DNA from: Trichomonas vaginalis G3
Taxonomy: Eukaryota; Parabasalia; Trichomonadida; Trichomonadidae
Direction: 5' to 3'
NCBI RefSeq assembly: GCF_026262505.1
Contig: NC_067206.1
Coordinates: forward strand, 15,310,205-15,374,204
Length of the DNA stretch: 64,000 nt
Under the pieces are notes generated by a model, which did not search any database, had not been told where the DNA came from, and worked only from the letters and a program-made list of their open reading frames with translations. Shown one piece after another: positions 53,027-63,349 of the stretch; the first letter of the stretch is position 1, and each line of letters starts with the position of its first letter. Made by a program: the position numbers and the translations under genes.

Positions 53027-53353
53027 GTTTGGTACTTTAAGGCTAGGTTGAGATAGATTTCCCATTATATTATCTGTGAATATATTGTTTGAAAATTCAA
53101 GATATAAAAATATATTATCAAAAAATTTTATATTTTTAAATACAATAGGGTGGAAGTATAGTACGATGAGATAGCAATGATATATTTTATAATGGGAGGT
53201 AATCTGAAGATAAGTAGCAAATTTTATGCGATTTTGATTGGGATTTGGAGGGTGTGAGTACTATAGCATGCAATATATGGTCTCCTAAGGTGCGTTTAGC
53301 ACAGCGCTCTATATGAGACTATTAAAGGAGATATATGCTGATTATAAATATAT

Positions 53354-54218
53354 TGTTGTGCATGAAAATTCGGTTCACTTCACTTCTGACAAAAGTGACA
53401 AGTTTACATGGCAAAAATAGTTTACATGGCAAAAATATATAGGGTATTTTTTTTAAAAGTAGTTATCTTTATATATAAAAATAAAACTTTTGATATATTT
53501 GAGTAAATGATTTATTAATTTATTTATTTATTTTTTTTAAATCAAATCATATAAATATATATATATATATATAATAGTGAAATAGAACAAGAGATAATTA
53601 TTGATGATTAAATTGTAGACGAGGATAAAAGTTTAGATAAATTAATAAAATTAGTGTGGAATCAGACAAATTTCGGGTTGTTTGGGAAGGAATTGTTGGC
53701 TATGATGTACTGATTCATGATCAGTACATCATAGCCAACAATTCCTTATACAAAGTTCAAAAACTTGGGTGCAATCAGAACTGATTGCACCCAAGTTTTT
53801 GAACTTTCTTGAGGGAATGGAAGGGTAAGAGGTATACATTATGAATATATACCTCTTACCCTTCCATTCCCTCTCTGACAGCGGGAAACTTTGTCTGAAT
53901 GTTAAACTATTCAGACAAAGTTTCCCGCTGTTTGCGAAGGAATTGTTGGCTATGATGTAGTGATTCATGATCAGTACATCATAGCCAACAATTCCTTATA
54001 CAAAGTTCAATTTTCATATTTCATGTATGTAACTCTCTAAAACTATAAATCTGATTTTCATTTGGCAGATCCACTTCTTGTCGTTCCATTTTTTTGAATC
54101 AATTTATACAAAAAAACTTATAAAACACAAAATTCTTATTTTATAATATAATTCTTAGATAATACATCCAATATGTAAAGTGTCAAAAATGAAGTGAACC
54201 GAATTTTCATGCATTACA
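53354..54218 (-). mobile_element. IS481-like short derivative, no target duplication
   Basis: Family TIRs in reverse orientation, P cassette at 53686-54000 and a transposase-start remnant at about 54040-54090. The flanks (ATAAATATAT and TATTTTCAAA) do not match, and the sequence to the right is not the continuation of the duplicated segment, so a recombination junction passes through it. Confidence 0.88.
53686..54000 (-). repeat. P-type palindrome cassette, reverse orientation
   Basis: P2-P1-P4-P3-P2 in reverse order, nearly identical to the cassette at 52384-52700. Confidence 0.88.
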
Positions 54219-54464
54219 TATTTTCAAATATTGAATACTTATGAAAAGTGTTTTTCCTAAAAATTTAATATAATGCTTAGCACAATATATAAAATTAAAA
54301 TATCTATAATTATTTTATGAGAAAGGGACAGACTAGCCCATTGTCACTTTTTAATTTAGCAAATGAACGCTTATGGAGTGGAGTTTTTGGGTAAATCTGA
54401 TTTGCTTATAAATGAAATAAAATCAAAAGAAACCATATTGGCATTATATTATGCAAAAATAAAT

Positions 54465-54910
54465 GATCTTACTTAGTACTTTTAAAGTTAATTTCAGAAA
54501 AAATTTGACACAATGGTATCCGGCACATACAAGTGGTGTACAACCAAAATATAAGTTGGTTTAAACATATATTGCTATATCTCATGATCTTACTTAGTAC
54601 TTTTAAAGTTAATTTCAGAAAAAATTTGACACAATGGTATCCGGCACATACAAGTGGTGTACAACCAAAATATAAGTTGGTTTAAACATATATTGCTATA
54701 TCTCATGATCTTACTTAGTACTTTTAAAGTTAATTTCAGAAAAAATTTGACACAATGGTATCCGGCACATACAAGTGGTGTACAACCAAAATATAAGTTG
54801 GTTTAAACATATATTGCTATATCTCATGATCTTACTTAGTACTTTTAAAGTTAATTTCAGAAAAAATTTGACACAATGGTATCCGGCACATACAAGTGGT
54901 GTACAACCAA
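54465..54910 (+). repeat. 121-bp tandem repeat, four units
   Basis: Units begin at 54465, 54586, 54707 and 54828, nearly identical. The full-length MULEs have two. Confidence 0.93.
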
Positions 54911-55182
54911 ATCTTCGACTCGATGAACTTGTCATCGAGTTATATTCCAGTGTTGTTCCTTCATTCCTGATTAAGTTGCAAATTAAAGGTCTGGATTCAG
55001 AGAGAAGTGTTAAAGTTATCAAAAAAGTCACAAGAGATTTCGAAGAAATGACACAATTTAAAAAAGTCGAATGCATCAGTATGCTTGAAGCTGTTCAGAA
55101 AGGTCTGAAAAATGATACACTTGATCCCAACATTGTTTACTCAACATTAAAAATATTATTGCAAAGAAAACATTTGATTTAA
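54910..55182 (+). pseudogene. MULE transposase 3' fragment
   Basis: Encodes LRLDELVIELYSSVVPSFLI to the natural C-terminus LLQRKHLI. All three catalytic residues are missing. Confidence 0.93.
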
Positions 55183-55402
55183 TAAACATTTAATTTATTA
55201 TAATTAATTTTTTATTACAGTATAGTAAAAAATGCTATAAATAAATTATTATATTTTATTAAAATGTGACTTTTAATAGTAAGTGAATAAAATAAATCAG
55301 AAATTGGGAAAGAAATAAGGTTAATTAAAAATAATGAAAATTACAAGTTTAAGGTTAATGAAAAGTGACAATGGGCGAGTTTGTCCCCCACTCTTATTTT
55401 AT

Positions 55403-55819
55403 ATATCACACTTTTCATTACACCTTGAAAAGTCTTCTCAAACTCTATTTTTAATTATTTTTAGATATATCTCAAGTGTGATTATTCAAAAACTCATATA
55501 GACTATATTTATTTTTTCATTCAAAAAATTATATGAGAATCTCAAATTAACTTTCAAATTTTTTATTTTAAAAACATATTAATAATCATATTTTATGATA
55601 CTTTTTCGCCCAAAGCTATATGGGTTATATAATTTTGTCTCTGGCATGTAATACCCGAAAAAGGGATTTGACGGAGTCAAATCCCCGCTCACAAAAAGTG
55701 GACTTTACATGTCAAATTTTATATGCATGTAAGTTCCACTTTTGCGAGTTATAAAACTGAGAACTATGAGGAAATTGTTCGGCCTTTCCTCAAAATTTCT
55801 CAGGAATTTAGCGGGGAAT
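55403..55819. other. Non-coding stretch with short hairpins
   Basis: It holds GGGATTTGACGGAGTCAAATCCC (about 55662-55684) and ACAAAAAGTGGACTTTACATG, plus AGTTCCACTTTTGCG, looking like diverged ends of another palindrome-bearing element. No gene. Confidence 0.4.
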
Positions 55820-55995
55820 GTTTGTTATATGGTATATATTACAAATATATACCCGATAACATACATTCCCCGCTAAAAGAAGTAAAATGTTATAACAATT
55901 AATTGTAAAAGAATAACAAATTACTCTAAATTTTATATGAAACTGAACCTTATGAGGGAGTGATTCAGGATCACTGCCTCATAAGATTCGGTTTC
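55820..55995 (+). repeat. Two diverged palindrome modules (P4-like, P2-like)
   Basis: 55820-55874 has arms AGCGGGGAATGT with loop region GGTATATATTACAAATATAT (P4-like). 55939-55995 has arms GAAACTGAACCTTATGAGG with loop AGTGATTCAGGATCACT (P2-like). Confidence 0.75.
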
Positions 55996-56115
55996 TTTGC
56001 CGAACAACGAAAAAGCAAGGCCCCATTTTTTGCCACGTAAAGTGTCACTTTTCTGTCAAACTGTTCTTATCGTTTTTATTTACATCACCAATTTCCTTCC
56101 CGATGAAAAAATTAT

Positions 56116-56419
56116 GATTATTCACTTCCAAGACAAGTTCGAAAGGCTACATGACACGATCGATAACGACGAATGTGAGATCAAACGACTTAAAGAAAAA
56201 GTCAAGGAGCTCAAATTTGAGGCGTTTGAAAGCAAAGCGTTTCAAAAGAGACAAAAGTTCATGTATGCAGTTCCATATAAAAAGATCACTGTTTAAAGAG
56301 ACTATTATATCCTGATCGATGAACTCTATAACGCATTCAGGATCAAAACCAAAGTGAATTACACCGAGTTCAAGGGAAAGTTCACAAGGATTCAGAAAGA
56401 TGGTTTTGAAGAAGCTTAA
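56116..56419 (+). pseudogene. Unrecognised coiled-coil protein of about 100 codons with one in-frame stop
   Basis: ATG 56116 gives MIIHFQDKFERLHDTIDNDE, a Glu/Lys coiled coil, to a TAA at 56294. The same frame then stays open (RDYYILIDELYNAFRIKTKV ... GFEEA) to a second TAA at 56417-56419. Base composition is GC-richer than the flanks, suggesting real coding. It lies between GTGTCACTTTT (about 56040) and CAAAAAGTGACATC (about 56468), so it may belong to another transposon. No family is recognised. Confidence 0.45.
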
Positions 56420-56429
56420 TTTTTTGAAG

Positions 56430-56724
56430 CATGCTATGCATGGAAAAAGCTGTGACTTCACTTTTGGCAAAAAGTGACATCTTTTGCATGACAAAATAAA
56501 GTTTACATGTCAGATTTGGATAAGGAATGTGGTTCAGTGTCTGTTGAATATTGTAAATTTTCTTGCAATTGAGAACAATTGCAACAAGATTTCATAAGTT
56601 TAGCGAAGGAATTGAAGTAACATGGAATATAGTTTTGTGGTCGCAAGACATCAATTCCTTACCTGAATGGCTAAAAATTCGGTGCATTTGTTGATATTTC
56701 ACCAAAAATTTTCGGCGCCATATA
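56430..56724. other. IS481-like end and non-coding stretch
   Basis: TGCTATGCATGGAAAAAGCT at about 56430-56450, then TGACTTCACTTTTGGCAAAAAGTGACATC, resembles the end of the 7843 family (TGTTGTGCATGAAAAATAGC). The matching other end was not found. Confidence 0.45.
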
Positions 56725-56901
56725 GAGAACTATAGTCTGCGAAGTACTGATTCTATCTATGAATCTTCGCAGACCATAGTGCCAAGCCAAAATGGCTAAA
56801 AATTTGGCGCAATGTAAAAAATTGCACCCAATTTTTAGCCATTTTGGCTAAGAATTGGATGGTGTGAGTACTATTGTACATAATAGTATCTCACACCCTC
56901 C
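56725..56901 (+). repeat. Q-type palindromes Q2(partial)-Q3-Q4-Q1
   Basis: Q3 at 56725-56783 (one arm changed to GAAGTACTGATTC with partner GAATCTTC), Q4 at 56785-56849 (complete: AGCCAAAATGGCTAAAAATT and its inverse), Q1 at 56857-56901. A half Q2 (TTTCACCAAAAATTTTCGGC) precedes at about 56697. Confidence 0.88.
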
Positions 56902-57060
56902 ATTCTTCCTATGATGAGAAACAAAAAATACGATCGTTGAATCATATGTTTTGAAAAGAAATTATATTTTGAGTGATGGACATTTTACGAAAAGTGACAC
57001 CCCGAAAAAGTGACACTTTCATGAGGGGGTGTCACTGTTTCTCGATCCGTACATTGAAGT

Positions 57061-57386
57061 GAAGATGGAGTTTTTTGAAGCACTGAAATATTATCAGTGT
57101 ATCAAAAAACTCCATCTTCATTCATAATGTACGAAATTTTCAGCAAATAAGTAATATCGTGGAGAAAGTTTCCTCACTTTCTAGAGGGAATTGTTCCCTC
57201 TAATGTATATATTCTTAATATATACATCAGAGGGAACAATTCCCTCTTTAACATGCCAAAACTTGCGTCTGATTGTTTGCAATCAGACGCAAGTTTTGGC
57301 AATTTCTAGTGTGAATAGGGCCTTTTAGGCACTGATTCATATGTAGTGCCTCAAAAGGCTCTATTCCCACTTTAAAGCAAGGAAAC
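57061..57386 (+). repeat. S-type palindrome array, left part (interrupted at 57386)
   Basis: S1 57061-57119 (GAAGATGGAGTTTTTTGAAG), S3 57184-57246 (P4-like, AGAGGGAATTGTTCCCTC with loop TATATTCTTAATATATA), S4 57254-57301 (P1-like, CCAAAACTTGCGTCTGATTG), S5 57310-57370 (P2-like, loop GGCACTGATTCATATGTAGTGCC), then the first bases of a P3-like hairpin (GGAAAC). The order P4-P1-P2-P3 is the same cyclic order as P. Confidence 0.85.
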
Positions 57387-58022
57387 TGTTGTAAACAGAA
57401 ATTCATCAAAAGTGACACCTCAGAAAAGCTAAAATATTGAATTTTTGGAACTTTTGATAGAGCACGTTTTTAAATATTAATTAAAGTAAATGTATATTTT
57501 GTAAAGATTCTTCTTAATAAAAAAATAGAATTTTGAAGAAGAACACAAAATCTTCTGAAAAATAATATCACATAAACTCATATTATTTTCTAATATATAA
57601 CCATTTTATATAAAAATCAAATTCAATGATCTTAAAAGCGAATGATAAACCTCAAAATTTACGAATATAATGAGTGGGAATATAATGCTTATCTATCATA
57701 AAACCATATGAAATATCAATTTTTGCTTTACGCCTAATTTTTGACGACAATTAGCAAAAAATGTTAAATGTTAACACTCAGTCCATTTGAATATGAAAAA
57801 TAAAATTGACTTTGATTAAATGTTTTTATTTATCATGCAATTCTTCTTGCGACCAAAGATTTGAATAAAATTTCAAAAAATAAGATAGCTTAAAAATAAT
57901 ATACGGTAGTGTTTACTAATAGATAAATAGTATATAAATTCTATTAAAATGGATTTGATCCAAAAAATATATACAATTTGATCATAAATAAAATTGTTTA
58001 GTAGTCATTTAAAATGATGTAA

Positions 58023-59706
58023 TTATTCAAATTTTGCTAAGACCCATTCGTATTTGATATATAACTCCCATTTTTGCATTTCTGGCTCGTAACAAAATTT
58101 TGAAACTTCGAATAATTCGTTAGGAATGTAATTACTATTCGTTTTTGGATTAATATCGAGAGATAAATGTGGTGTATTGTTGTATTTTTCAATGAACTGC
58201 TGAACTGAGTCCTTGATTTGTTGAATATCATCCAACTCGTCTGGCAAAAACTTTTCTAAGCTTGGCCAGAGGCGCTCCACCTTGCCGTTCTGTCTTGGCA
58301 TATACGGCAAGGTGTGCTTCCAAACTATTCCGTTTTCCTGCATAACCTGGCCGAATTCACCGCGGTTTTCACCGCCGTTATCGGTCCAGATGCATTATGG
58401 AATAAACTCCTCTAAAAGTTTTCTTAAAACCTTCGCTGTTGAGTTGGAAGACTTGTTTTTCAATAATTTAGTTTTGAGAACTTTACGTGTCATATCATCC
58501 AATATGGCAAAAAATGGAAAAGAAACATTACGGTGAAGGTAATGAATATCGCAGTGCCATATCAAATTCTTTGATATGGCACGATATTTGGTAGGTGGAT
58601 CTGCTGGTTTGTAATCTCTTTTTGAAGATAAACCTGATTCCATCATAAATTTTTCCACTTGATGATGCTTTATTTTTTGTAAATTGCCAAAAATTTGATC
58701 TTTTGTCAAATCTTCTATATTTTCAAATTCTTTTGCATTTTCTTCTTTTTCTTTATCACAATCGGGATTGTGAGCAATATTTTGAAACCTTTTAATCAAT
58801 AAATAAGTTTTTGAAATTCATCCTTTATATTGTGAAACACAAGAATTTGTAATGCATGAAAATTCGGTTCACTTCATTTTTGACACTTTACATATTGGAT
58901 GTATTATCTAAGAATTATATTATAAAATAATAATTTTGTGTTTTATAAGTTTTTTTGTATAAATTGATTCAAAAAAATGGAACGACAAGAAGTGGATCTG
59001 CCAAATGAAAATCAGATTTATAGTTTTAGAGAGTTACATACATGAAATATGAAAATTGAACTTTGTATAAGGAATTGTTGGCTATGATGTACTGATCATG
59101 AATCAGTACATCATAGCCAACAATTCCTTCCCAAACAACCCGAAATTTGTCTGATTCCACACTAATTTTATTAATTTATCTAAACTTTTATCCTCGTCTA
59201 CAATTTAATCATCAATAATTATCTCTTGTTCTATTTCACTATTATATATATATATTTATATGATTTGATTTAAAAAAAATAAATTAATAAATTAATAAAT
59301 CATTTACTCAAATATATCAAAAGTTTTATTTTTATATATAAAGATAACTACTTTTAAAAAATACCCTATATATTTTTGCCATGTAAACTATTTTGCCATG
59401 TAAACTTGTCACTTTTGTCAGAGGTGAAGTGAACCGAATTTTCATGCACAACAGTGAAACACAAGAATTAATTAATTGTTTTTGCTCAAATGTTGGTGGA
59501 TTTGGTTTTCTGCCACGACTACCTTTTGGTAATTCGATTTCTTGAAGTTGGAATGCTCTTCTTATTGTATTTTCGGCAACATTCAATTTAATTTTACCAT
59601 TTTCCAATTCAACTTCCTTTCCCACACTTTTGTAAGATTCACCTTCTTCTATTCTTCTTTTAGCTTCAAATAGCCATTCTCTGTTTATAGATTTGGCAGT
59701 AGTCAT
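58023..59706 (-). pseudogene. Integrase-type (DD34E) transposase of the foldback family
   Basis: The N-terminus MTTAKSINREWLFEAKRRIE with NGKIKLNVAENTIRRAF and GSRGRKPN is helix-turn-helix-like. The core has NLIWHCDIHY, IWTDNGGENRGEF and RQNGKVERLW, with 34 residues between the second Asp and the Glu. The coding is interrupted by the element 58848-59458 and by two in-frame stops, TGA at 58818-58820 and TAA at 58395-58397, after which the same frame continues. It is related to the genes at 7100-11728 and 39137. Confidence 0.85.
58848..59458 (+). mobile_element. IS481-like minimal derivative, 611 bp
   Basis: Family TIRs. GTGAAACACAAGAATT is repeated on both sides (58832-58847, 59459-59474), 16 bp. 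Interior: transposase-start remnant and a single P2 hairpin (about 59070-59127). Confidence 0.93.
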
Positions 59707-60426
59707 AAAAGTGGTGCTTCTTTTGTGATAAGATTCAAATTTGAATGTGGATGATAAATAAAAATCAAAAATAATTGTTATAATTTAAATGAAGAAGTAA
59801 TTTAAAACGATTTTATTTATGATCAAATTGTATATATTTTTGGATCAAATCCATTTTAATAGAATTTATATACTATTTATCTATTAGTAAACACTACCGT
59901 ATATTATTTTTAAGCTATCTTATTTTTTGAAATTTTATTCAAATCTTTGGTCGCAAGAAGAATTGCATGATAAATAAAAACATTTAATCAAAGTCAATTT
60001 TATTTTTCATATTCAAATGGACTGAGTGTTAACATTTAACATTTTTTGCTAATTGTCGTCAAAAATTAGGCGTAAAGCAAAAATTGATATTTCATATGGT
60101 TTTATGATAGATAAGCATTATATTCCCACTCATTATATTCGTAAATTTTGAGGTTTATCATTCGCTTTTAAGATCATTGAATTTGATTTTTATATAAAAT
60201 AGTTATATATTAGAAAATAATATGAGTTTATGTGATATTATTTTTCAGAAGATTTCATTCTATATGCCTATGAAAAGTACTCTCAAAACTAACTTTTTCC
60301 TAATTATAATTAAATCTAGAATATTGTATTATGCTTAGTATTATTTCATTTTTCTCATTCAATTTAGAATTTAGAAATGGCAAAAAATTGAGAGCTGTCA
60401 CTTTTGATGAATTTCTGTTTATTACA

Positions 60427-60785
60427 AAACTTTCTCAAAATTTTTTAGAATTTGAGAAAAGTTTCCGAGACTTGATGTGAGGACTACTCGCTCTGAGGCA
60501 CAAATTCTAGATTTGCACCTCAGAGCGAGAATTTCCTCTCAAGGCTCGGAAACTTTCCCCAAATCACAAATTGGGGAAAGGGCTGTAAGGTCGACTCTGG
60601 TACCAATAGGTACCAGAGTATTATATTAAAATGCTCTCACGAGAAGCTCTAAGAAGTTCTTCTCGAATGAGAAGATCTTCTTAGAGCTTCACGTGAGAGC
60701 ACTGGAAACCCGTCTCCGGTATATGTTGATACCAGAGTTTTTGATATTTGAAGACTCTGGTACCAACATGTACCGGAGTAGATGA
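60427..60785 (+). repeat. S-type palindrome array, right part
   Basis: It continues the hairpin cut at 57386 (AAACTTTCTCAAAATTTT...GAGAAAAGTTTCC). Then come GAGGACTACTCGCTCTGAGG with its inverse (about 60478-60540), CTTTCCCCAAATCACAAATTGGGGAAAG (about 60551), GACTCTGGTACC...GGTACCAGAGT (about 60592-60620), GCTCTCACGAGAAGCTCTAA with its inverse (about 60632-60700) and a second GGTACC-type pair (about 60714-60780). Confidence 0.82.
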
Positions 60786-60957
60786 AGAATGTGAGGTGGA
60801 TCATCATTTTTGATGGCGGTTTATTTGAAATTTAAAAATAAGATATTATGATAAATATATGATATTTGAGAGATGCAAATGTTAAATTAAATATATAATA
60901 TCTTAGAAATTGAGATATATTTTTTTATTTTGAAAATATGAATTTTTTTGATATTTT
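60786..60957. other. AT-rich spacer
   Basis: Nothing recognised up to the MULE target duplication at 60958. Confidence 0.5.
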
Positions 60958-60969
60958 TATGAGAGAATT

Positions 60970-63190
60970 GAGAAAGGGACAAACTATCCAGTGTCACTTT
61001 TCAAAGGAATAAAAAATAATAAAGATGAAATAATAACATGAAATCTTATATAAATATAATTTTATCTAAATAGATAAATGAATTAAGTAGTTTACAGTTA
61101 TATATATTTAATGAGAGACAATATCTAGTTCTATGGTAGAAATGACTCTTAGACTCAAATAAGTAACACAGATAGAAAGTACTCAGTATAACAATTATAT
61201 ATGTACACTCAAAGTTAGTCGCTGCTAAAATCTTAACCTTGCATTTCGGGAACATCTGACAAATGGCTCTTAGACTTGTTTTGATAATTAATTCTTCAAT
61301 TATATTATAATTTATAACAAATTTCCTCAAACTATCTGTATGTCATTCAATTCCCGGCCACTACATTCAATGATGGACCATTTCCTTCAAATTTTGAAAT
61401 ACCTTATTCAATTTGTTGTATGGAGCCCGTGATATTCAACACTATGGAGCTCCTCCAGTTTGGTATCCAAGAAGAGATAAAAGCTAGCATGGGCTACTCT
61501 CAAAAATGCAGGAAAGAATACTCCACGATCGAATACAAATGTAAGTATCCACAATGTCAAGCTAAATTCAAAGTCCGGATAATAGATCAAGATAAATATG
61601 AACTACTAATCCACTCTGACTCTCATGATCATTCTGCACCTCCGAAATCAACAAAAACAATATCCTCATTATTTGTCAGAAATTATCTTAAACATTACTT
61701 TGAAAACAATATGAATCATGCTACAGCTCAATTTAAGTGTTTCCAAGACTTAAATATTTCATATACAGACGAAGAGTTACTTTCAATATTTGCACAAGGT
61801 CCAGATGCATTACGTAAATTTGCTCAAAGAGCTGAAATTGTTTCCAAACGCTTTAGTTCGGATGAAAAAGTTTCTTTAGCTATCTTTGTCGAATCTGTTC
61901 AAGAAAGTTGTCCAGAAGATTTAATTGAATTTATCTCTGAGCCGGGAAAACTAGTTTTTTTATATGCACCTTTCGAAGCGAAGGCCCTTGGTCACCAAAT
62001 TTCTACGTTTCACATCGATTCAACGTATAAACTTCTAAGGGCTAACATTCCATTATATGCACTCACAGGAAAAACAGAACATACTATTGTTTTTCCTTTT
62101 TTGTATTTCTTTATTTCTCCTGACACAAGCGAAAATATTCAATATTGTGTTTGTCGTTATTTTCAATATATTAATAGAGAACCCGAGATGATAAGTATGG
62201 ACTGCGCCCCACAAATAGCCGAGGCAATTGAGCGAGGTATTCCAAACTGTCATATTCTTTGGTGTGGCGTGCATGTCCTTCGCGCCATATTAAGAAAAGC
62301 GGATAAGTTTAAATCACGAGACAATTTTGAAGAATTTTATAATCTAATGAAATTATTAGTATTCGATACTAAAGAAGAATCTCCCGAGGAAGAACAGAAC
62401 CAAGAAGAAGAAAATCCTAGAGAGGAACCAGCTCAATCTCACTTACTTCAAGCAGAAGAAATTGAAGAAGAGGAACAATATGAAGAAGAATTCATCGAAA
62501 ATGAATTTCAACCTTCTCAAATCTTTTTACCACGAGAATCTTCTGATGATCCAAACGATTCTGAATTTATTCCAGAAGAAGAAACGTTTGAAACAAGTGA
62601 AGAAGTTCCAGAGCACCTCACTCAAGAAGAAGCTGCAGACCTAGATGCAGTTTATGATCGAATTCTTGAAATTCTTTCCACTGAACCGAAAGCCCAAAAG
62701 TACTTCGATAGGCAATGGAGGCATCATTTAGATCGTTGGAATAAGCGCTATCGCAACGGAGGTGACGCGACTAATAACGTCAGTGAGTCACATTTCAAAG
62801 TTCTCAAGCATTATTATTTCCCAGAGAGAAGGAATATTCGATTAGACGATTTTGTTGTTGAATTATACACAACGGTTGTTCCAGCATTATTGATTAAATT
62901 TAAAGTTCAATTAATCAATAGTGATAAAGTTGTTCGTATATTACGAAAAGCTAATGACCATGAACAAATATTGGAAAACAAAAAAGTCGAATGTTTGAAA
63001 ATGCTTGAAGCAATATATTCAAGTTTGCAACAAGGATCAATAGATTCAAATCTTGTTTATTGTACTTTAAAGGTACTTTTAAAAAAGAAACAATTAATGT
63101 AAAAGATTCAAATAATTTTTTATTATTATTTTATTAATTTTTTAAAATAAGGTTAATAAAAAGTGACACTGGATAATTTGTCCCACACTC
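60970..63190 (+). mobile_element. MULE transposon, second type, 2221 bp, apparently intact
   Basis: The ends are GAGAAAGGGACAAACTATCC and, inverted, GAGTGTGGGACAAATTATCC, each followed by AGTGTCACTTTT. TATGAGAGAATT flanks both sides (60958-60969, 63191-63202), 12 bp, slightly longer than the 9-10 bp of the other copies. One open transposase gene. Confidence 0.93.
61420..63102 (+). CDS. MULE transposase, 560 aa
   Basis: The triad is FHIDSTYK (D200), ISMDCAPQ (D261) and NNVSESHFK (E456), with WCGVHVLRA after D261. The N-terminal zinc-binding segment has C41 and C46 with downstream His (HDHSAP). Homologous along its length to the 480-aa protein at 4972 but with an acidic Glu-rich insertion of roughly 85 residues (about 318-405) between the second Asp and the Glu. 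The start follows TCAATTTG, an Inr-like motif, and an ACATTCAAT/GACCA pair at about 61363-61380. Divergence from the other MULE is clear, so these are two families of one clade. Confidence 0.93.
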   Translation: MEPVIFNTMELLQFGIQEEIKASMGYSQKCRKEYSTIEYKCKYPQCQAKFKVRIIDQDKYELLIHSDSHDHSAPPKSTKTISSLFVRNYLKHYFENNMNHATAQFKCFQDLNISYTDEELLSIFAQGPDALRKFAQRAEIVSKRFSSDEKVSLAIFVESVQESCPEDLIEFISEPGKLVFLYAPFEAKALGHQISTFHIDSTYKLLRANIPLYALTGKTEHTIVFPFLYFFISPDTSENIQYCVCRYFQYINREPEMISMDCAPQIAEAIERGIPNCHILWCGVHVLRAILRKADKFKSRDNFEEFYNLMKLLVFDTKEESPEEEQNQEEENPREEPAQSHLLQAEEIEEEEQYEEEFIENEFQPSQIFLPRESSDDPNDSEFIPEEETFETSEEVPEHLTQEEAADLDAVYDRILEILSTEPKAQKYFDRQWRHHLDRWNKRYRNGGDATNNVSESHFKVLKHYYFPERRNIRLDDFVVELYTTVVPALLIKFKVQLINSDKVVRILRKANDHEQILENKKVECLKMLEAIYSSLQQGSIDSNLVYCTLKVLLKKKQLM

Positions 63191-63202
63191 TATGAGAGAA
63201 TT

Positions 63203-63349
63203 GATTTTAAATAAGAGAGAGATATTATATAGATAATATTTTAAAAAATAATTTTGAGACCTCCTCCCCTGTTTTCTCACTCAATGTCACTTTTTCGAAA
63301 AATGTCGCTGTCTCTCACACCCTCCATTCTTCCTATGATGAGAAACTAT
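63203..63349. other. Short stretch with Q1-like fragment
   Basis: Contains AATGTCACTTTTTCG and CTCACACCCTCCATTCTTCC, the latter the right arm of a Q1 hairpin with the same neighbour sequence as at 56888-56920. Confidence 0.45.

Larger units (their letters stand above)
45476..53353 (+). repeat. Duplicated segment, copy B, with two later insertions
   Basis: This matches 4425-8509. It is interrupted by IS481-like elements at 48238-51138 and 52165-53026 and cut at 53353 by the element starting at 53354. Differences from copy A are few (for example a one-base deletion in the MULE gene near 46759), so the duplication is recent. Confidence 0.9.
51811..53353 (-). mobile_element. Truncated copy of the 7843 element
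   Basis: It starts TGTTGTGCATGAAAAATAGC like 7843, contains the 52165-53026 insertion, Q1's left arm and the first 78 bp of the mariner (53276-53353), and is cut there by the element at 53354. Confidence 0.85.
54319..55393 (+). mobile_element. MULE derivative, internally deleted, 1075 bp
   Basis: Same TIRs as 4459. Its own 9-bp duplication TTATTTTAT (54310-54318, 55394-55402) shows a separate insertion. The leader has four 121-bp units and is joined to the last 90 codons of the transposase. Confidence 0.93.
57387..60426 (-). mobile_element. Foldback-type element with integrase-type transposase, 3040 bp
   Basis: The ends are TGTTGTAAACAGAAATTCAT and, inverted, TGTAATAAACAGAAATTCAT, then CAAAAGTGAC. 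The 4-bp duplication AAAC lies at 57383-57386 and 60427-60430. Subterminal inverted arms of about 430-450 bp (about 57550-57995 and about 59805-60250) flank the gene. It hosts an IS481-like insertion (58848-59458). It is inserted in an S-array hairpin. Confidence 0.9.
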
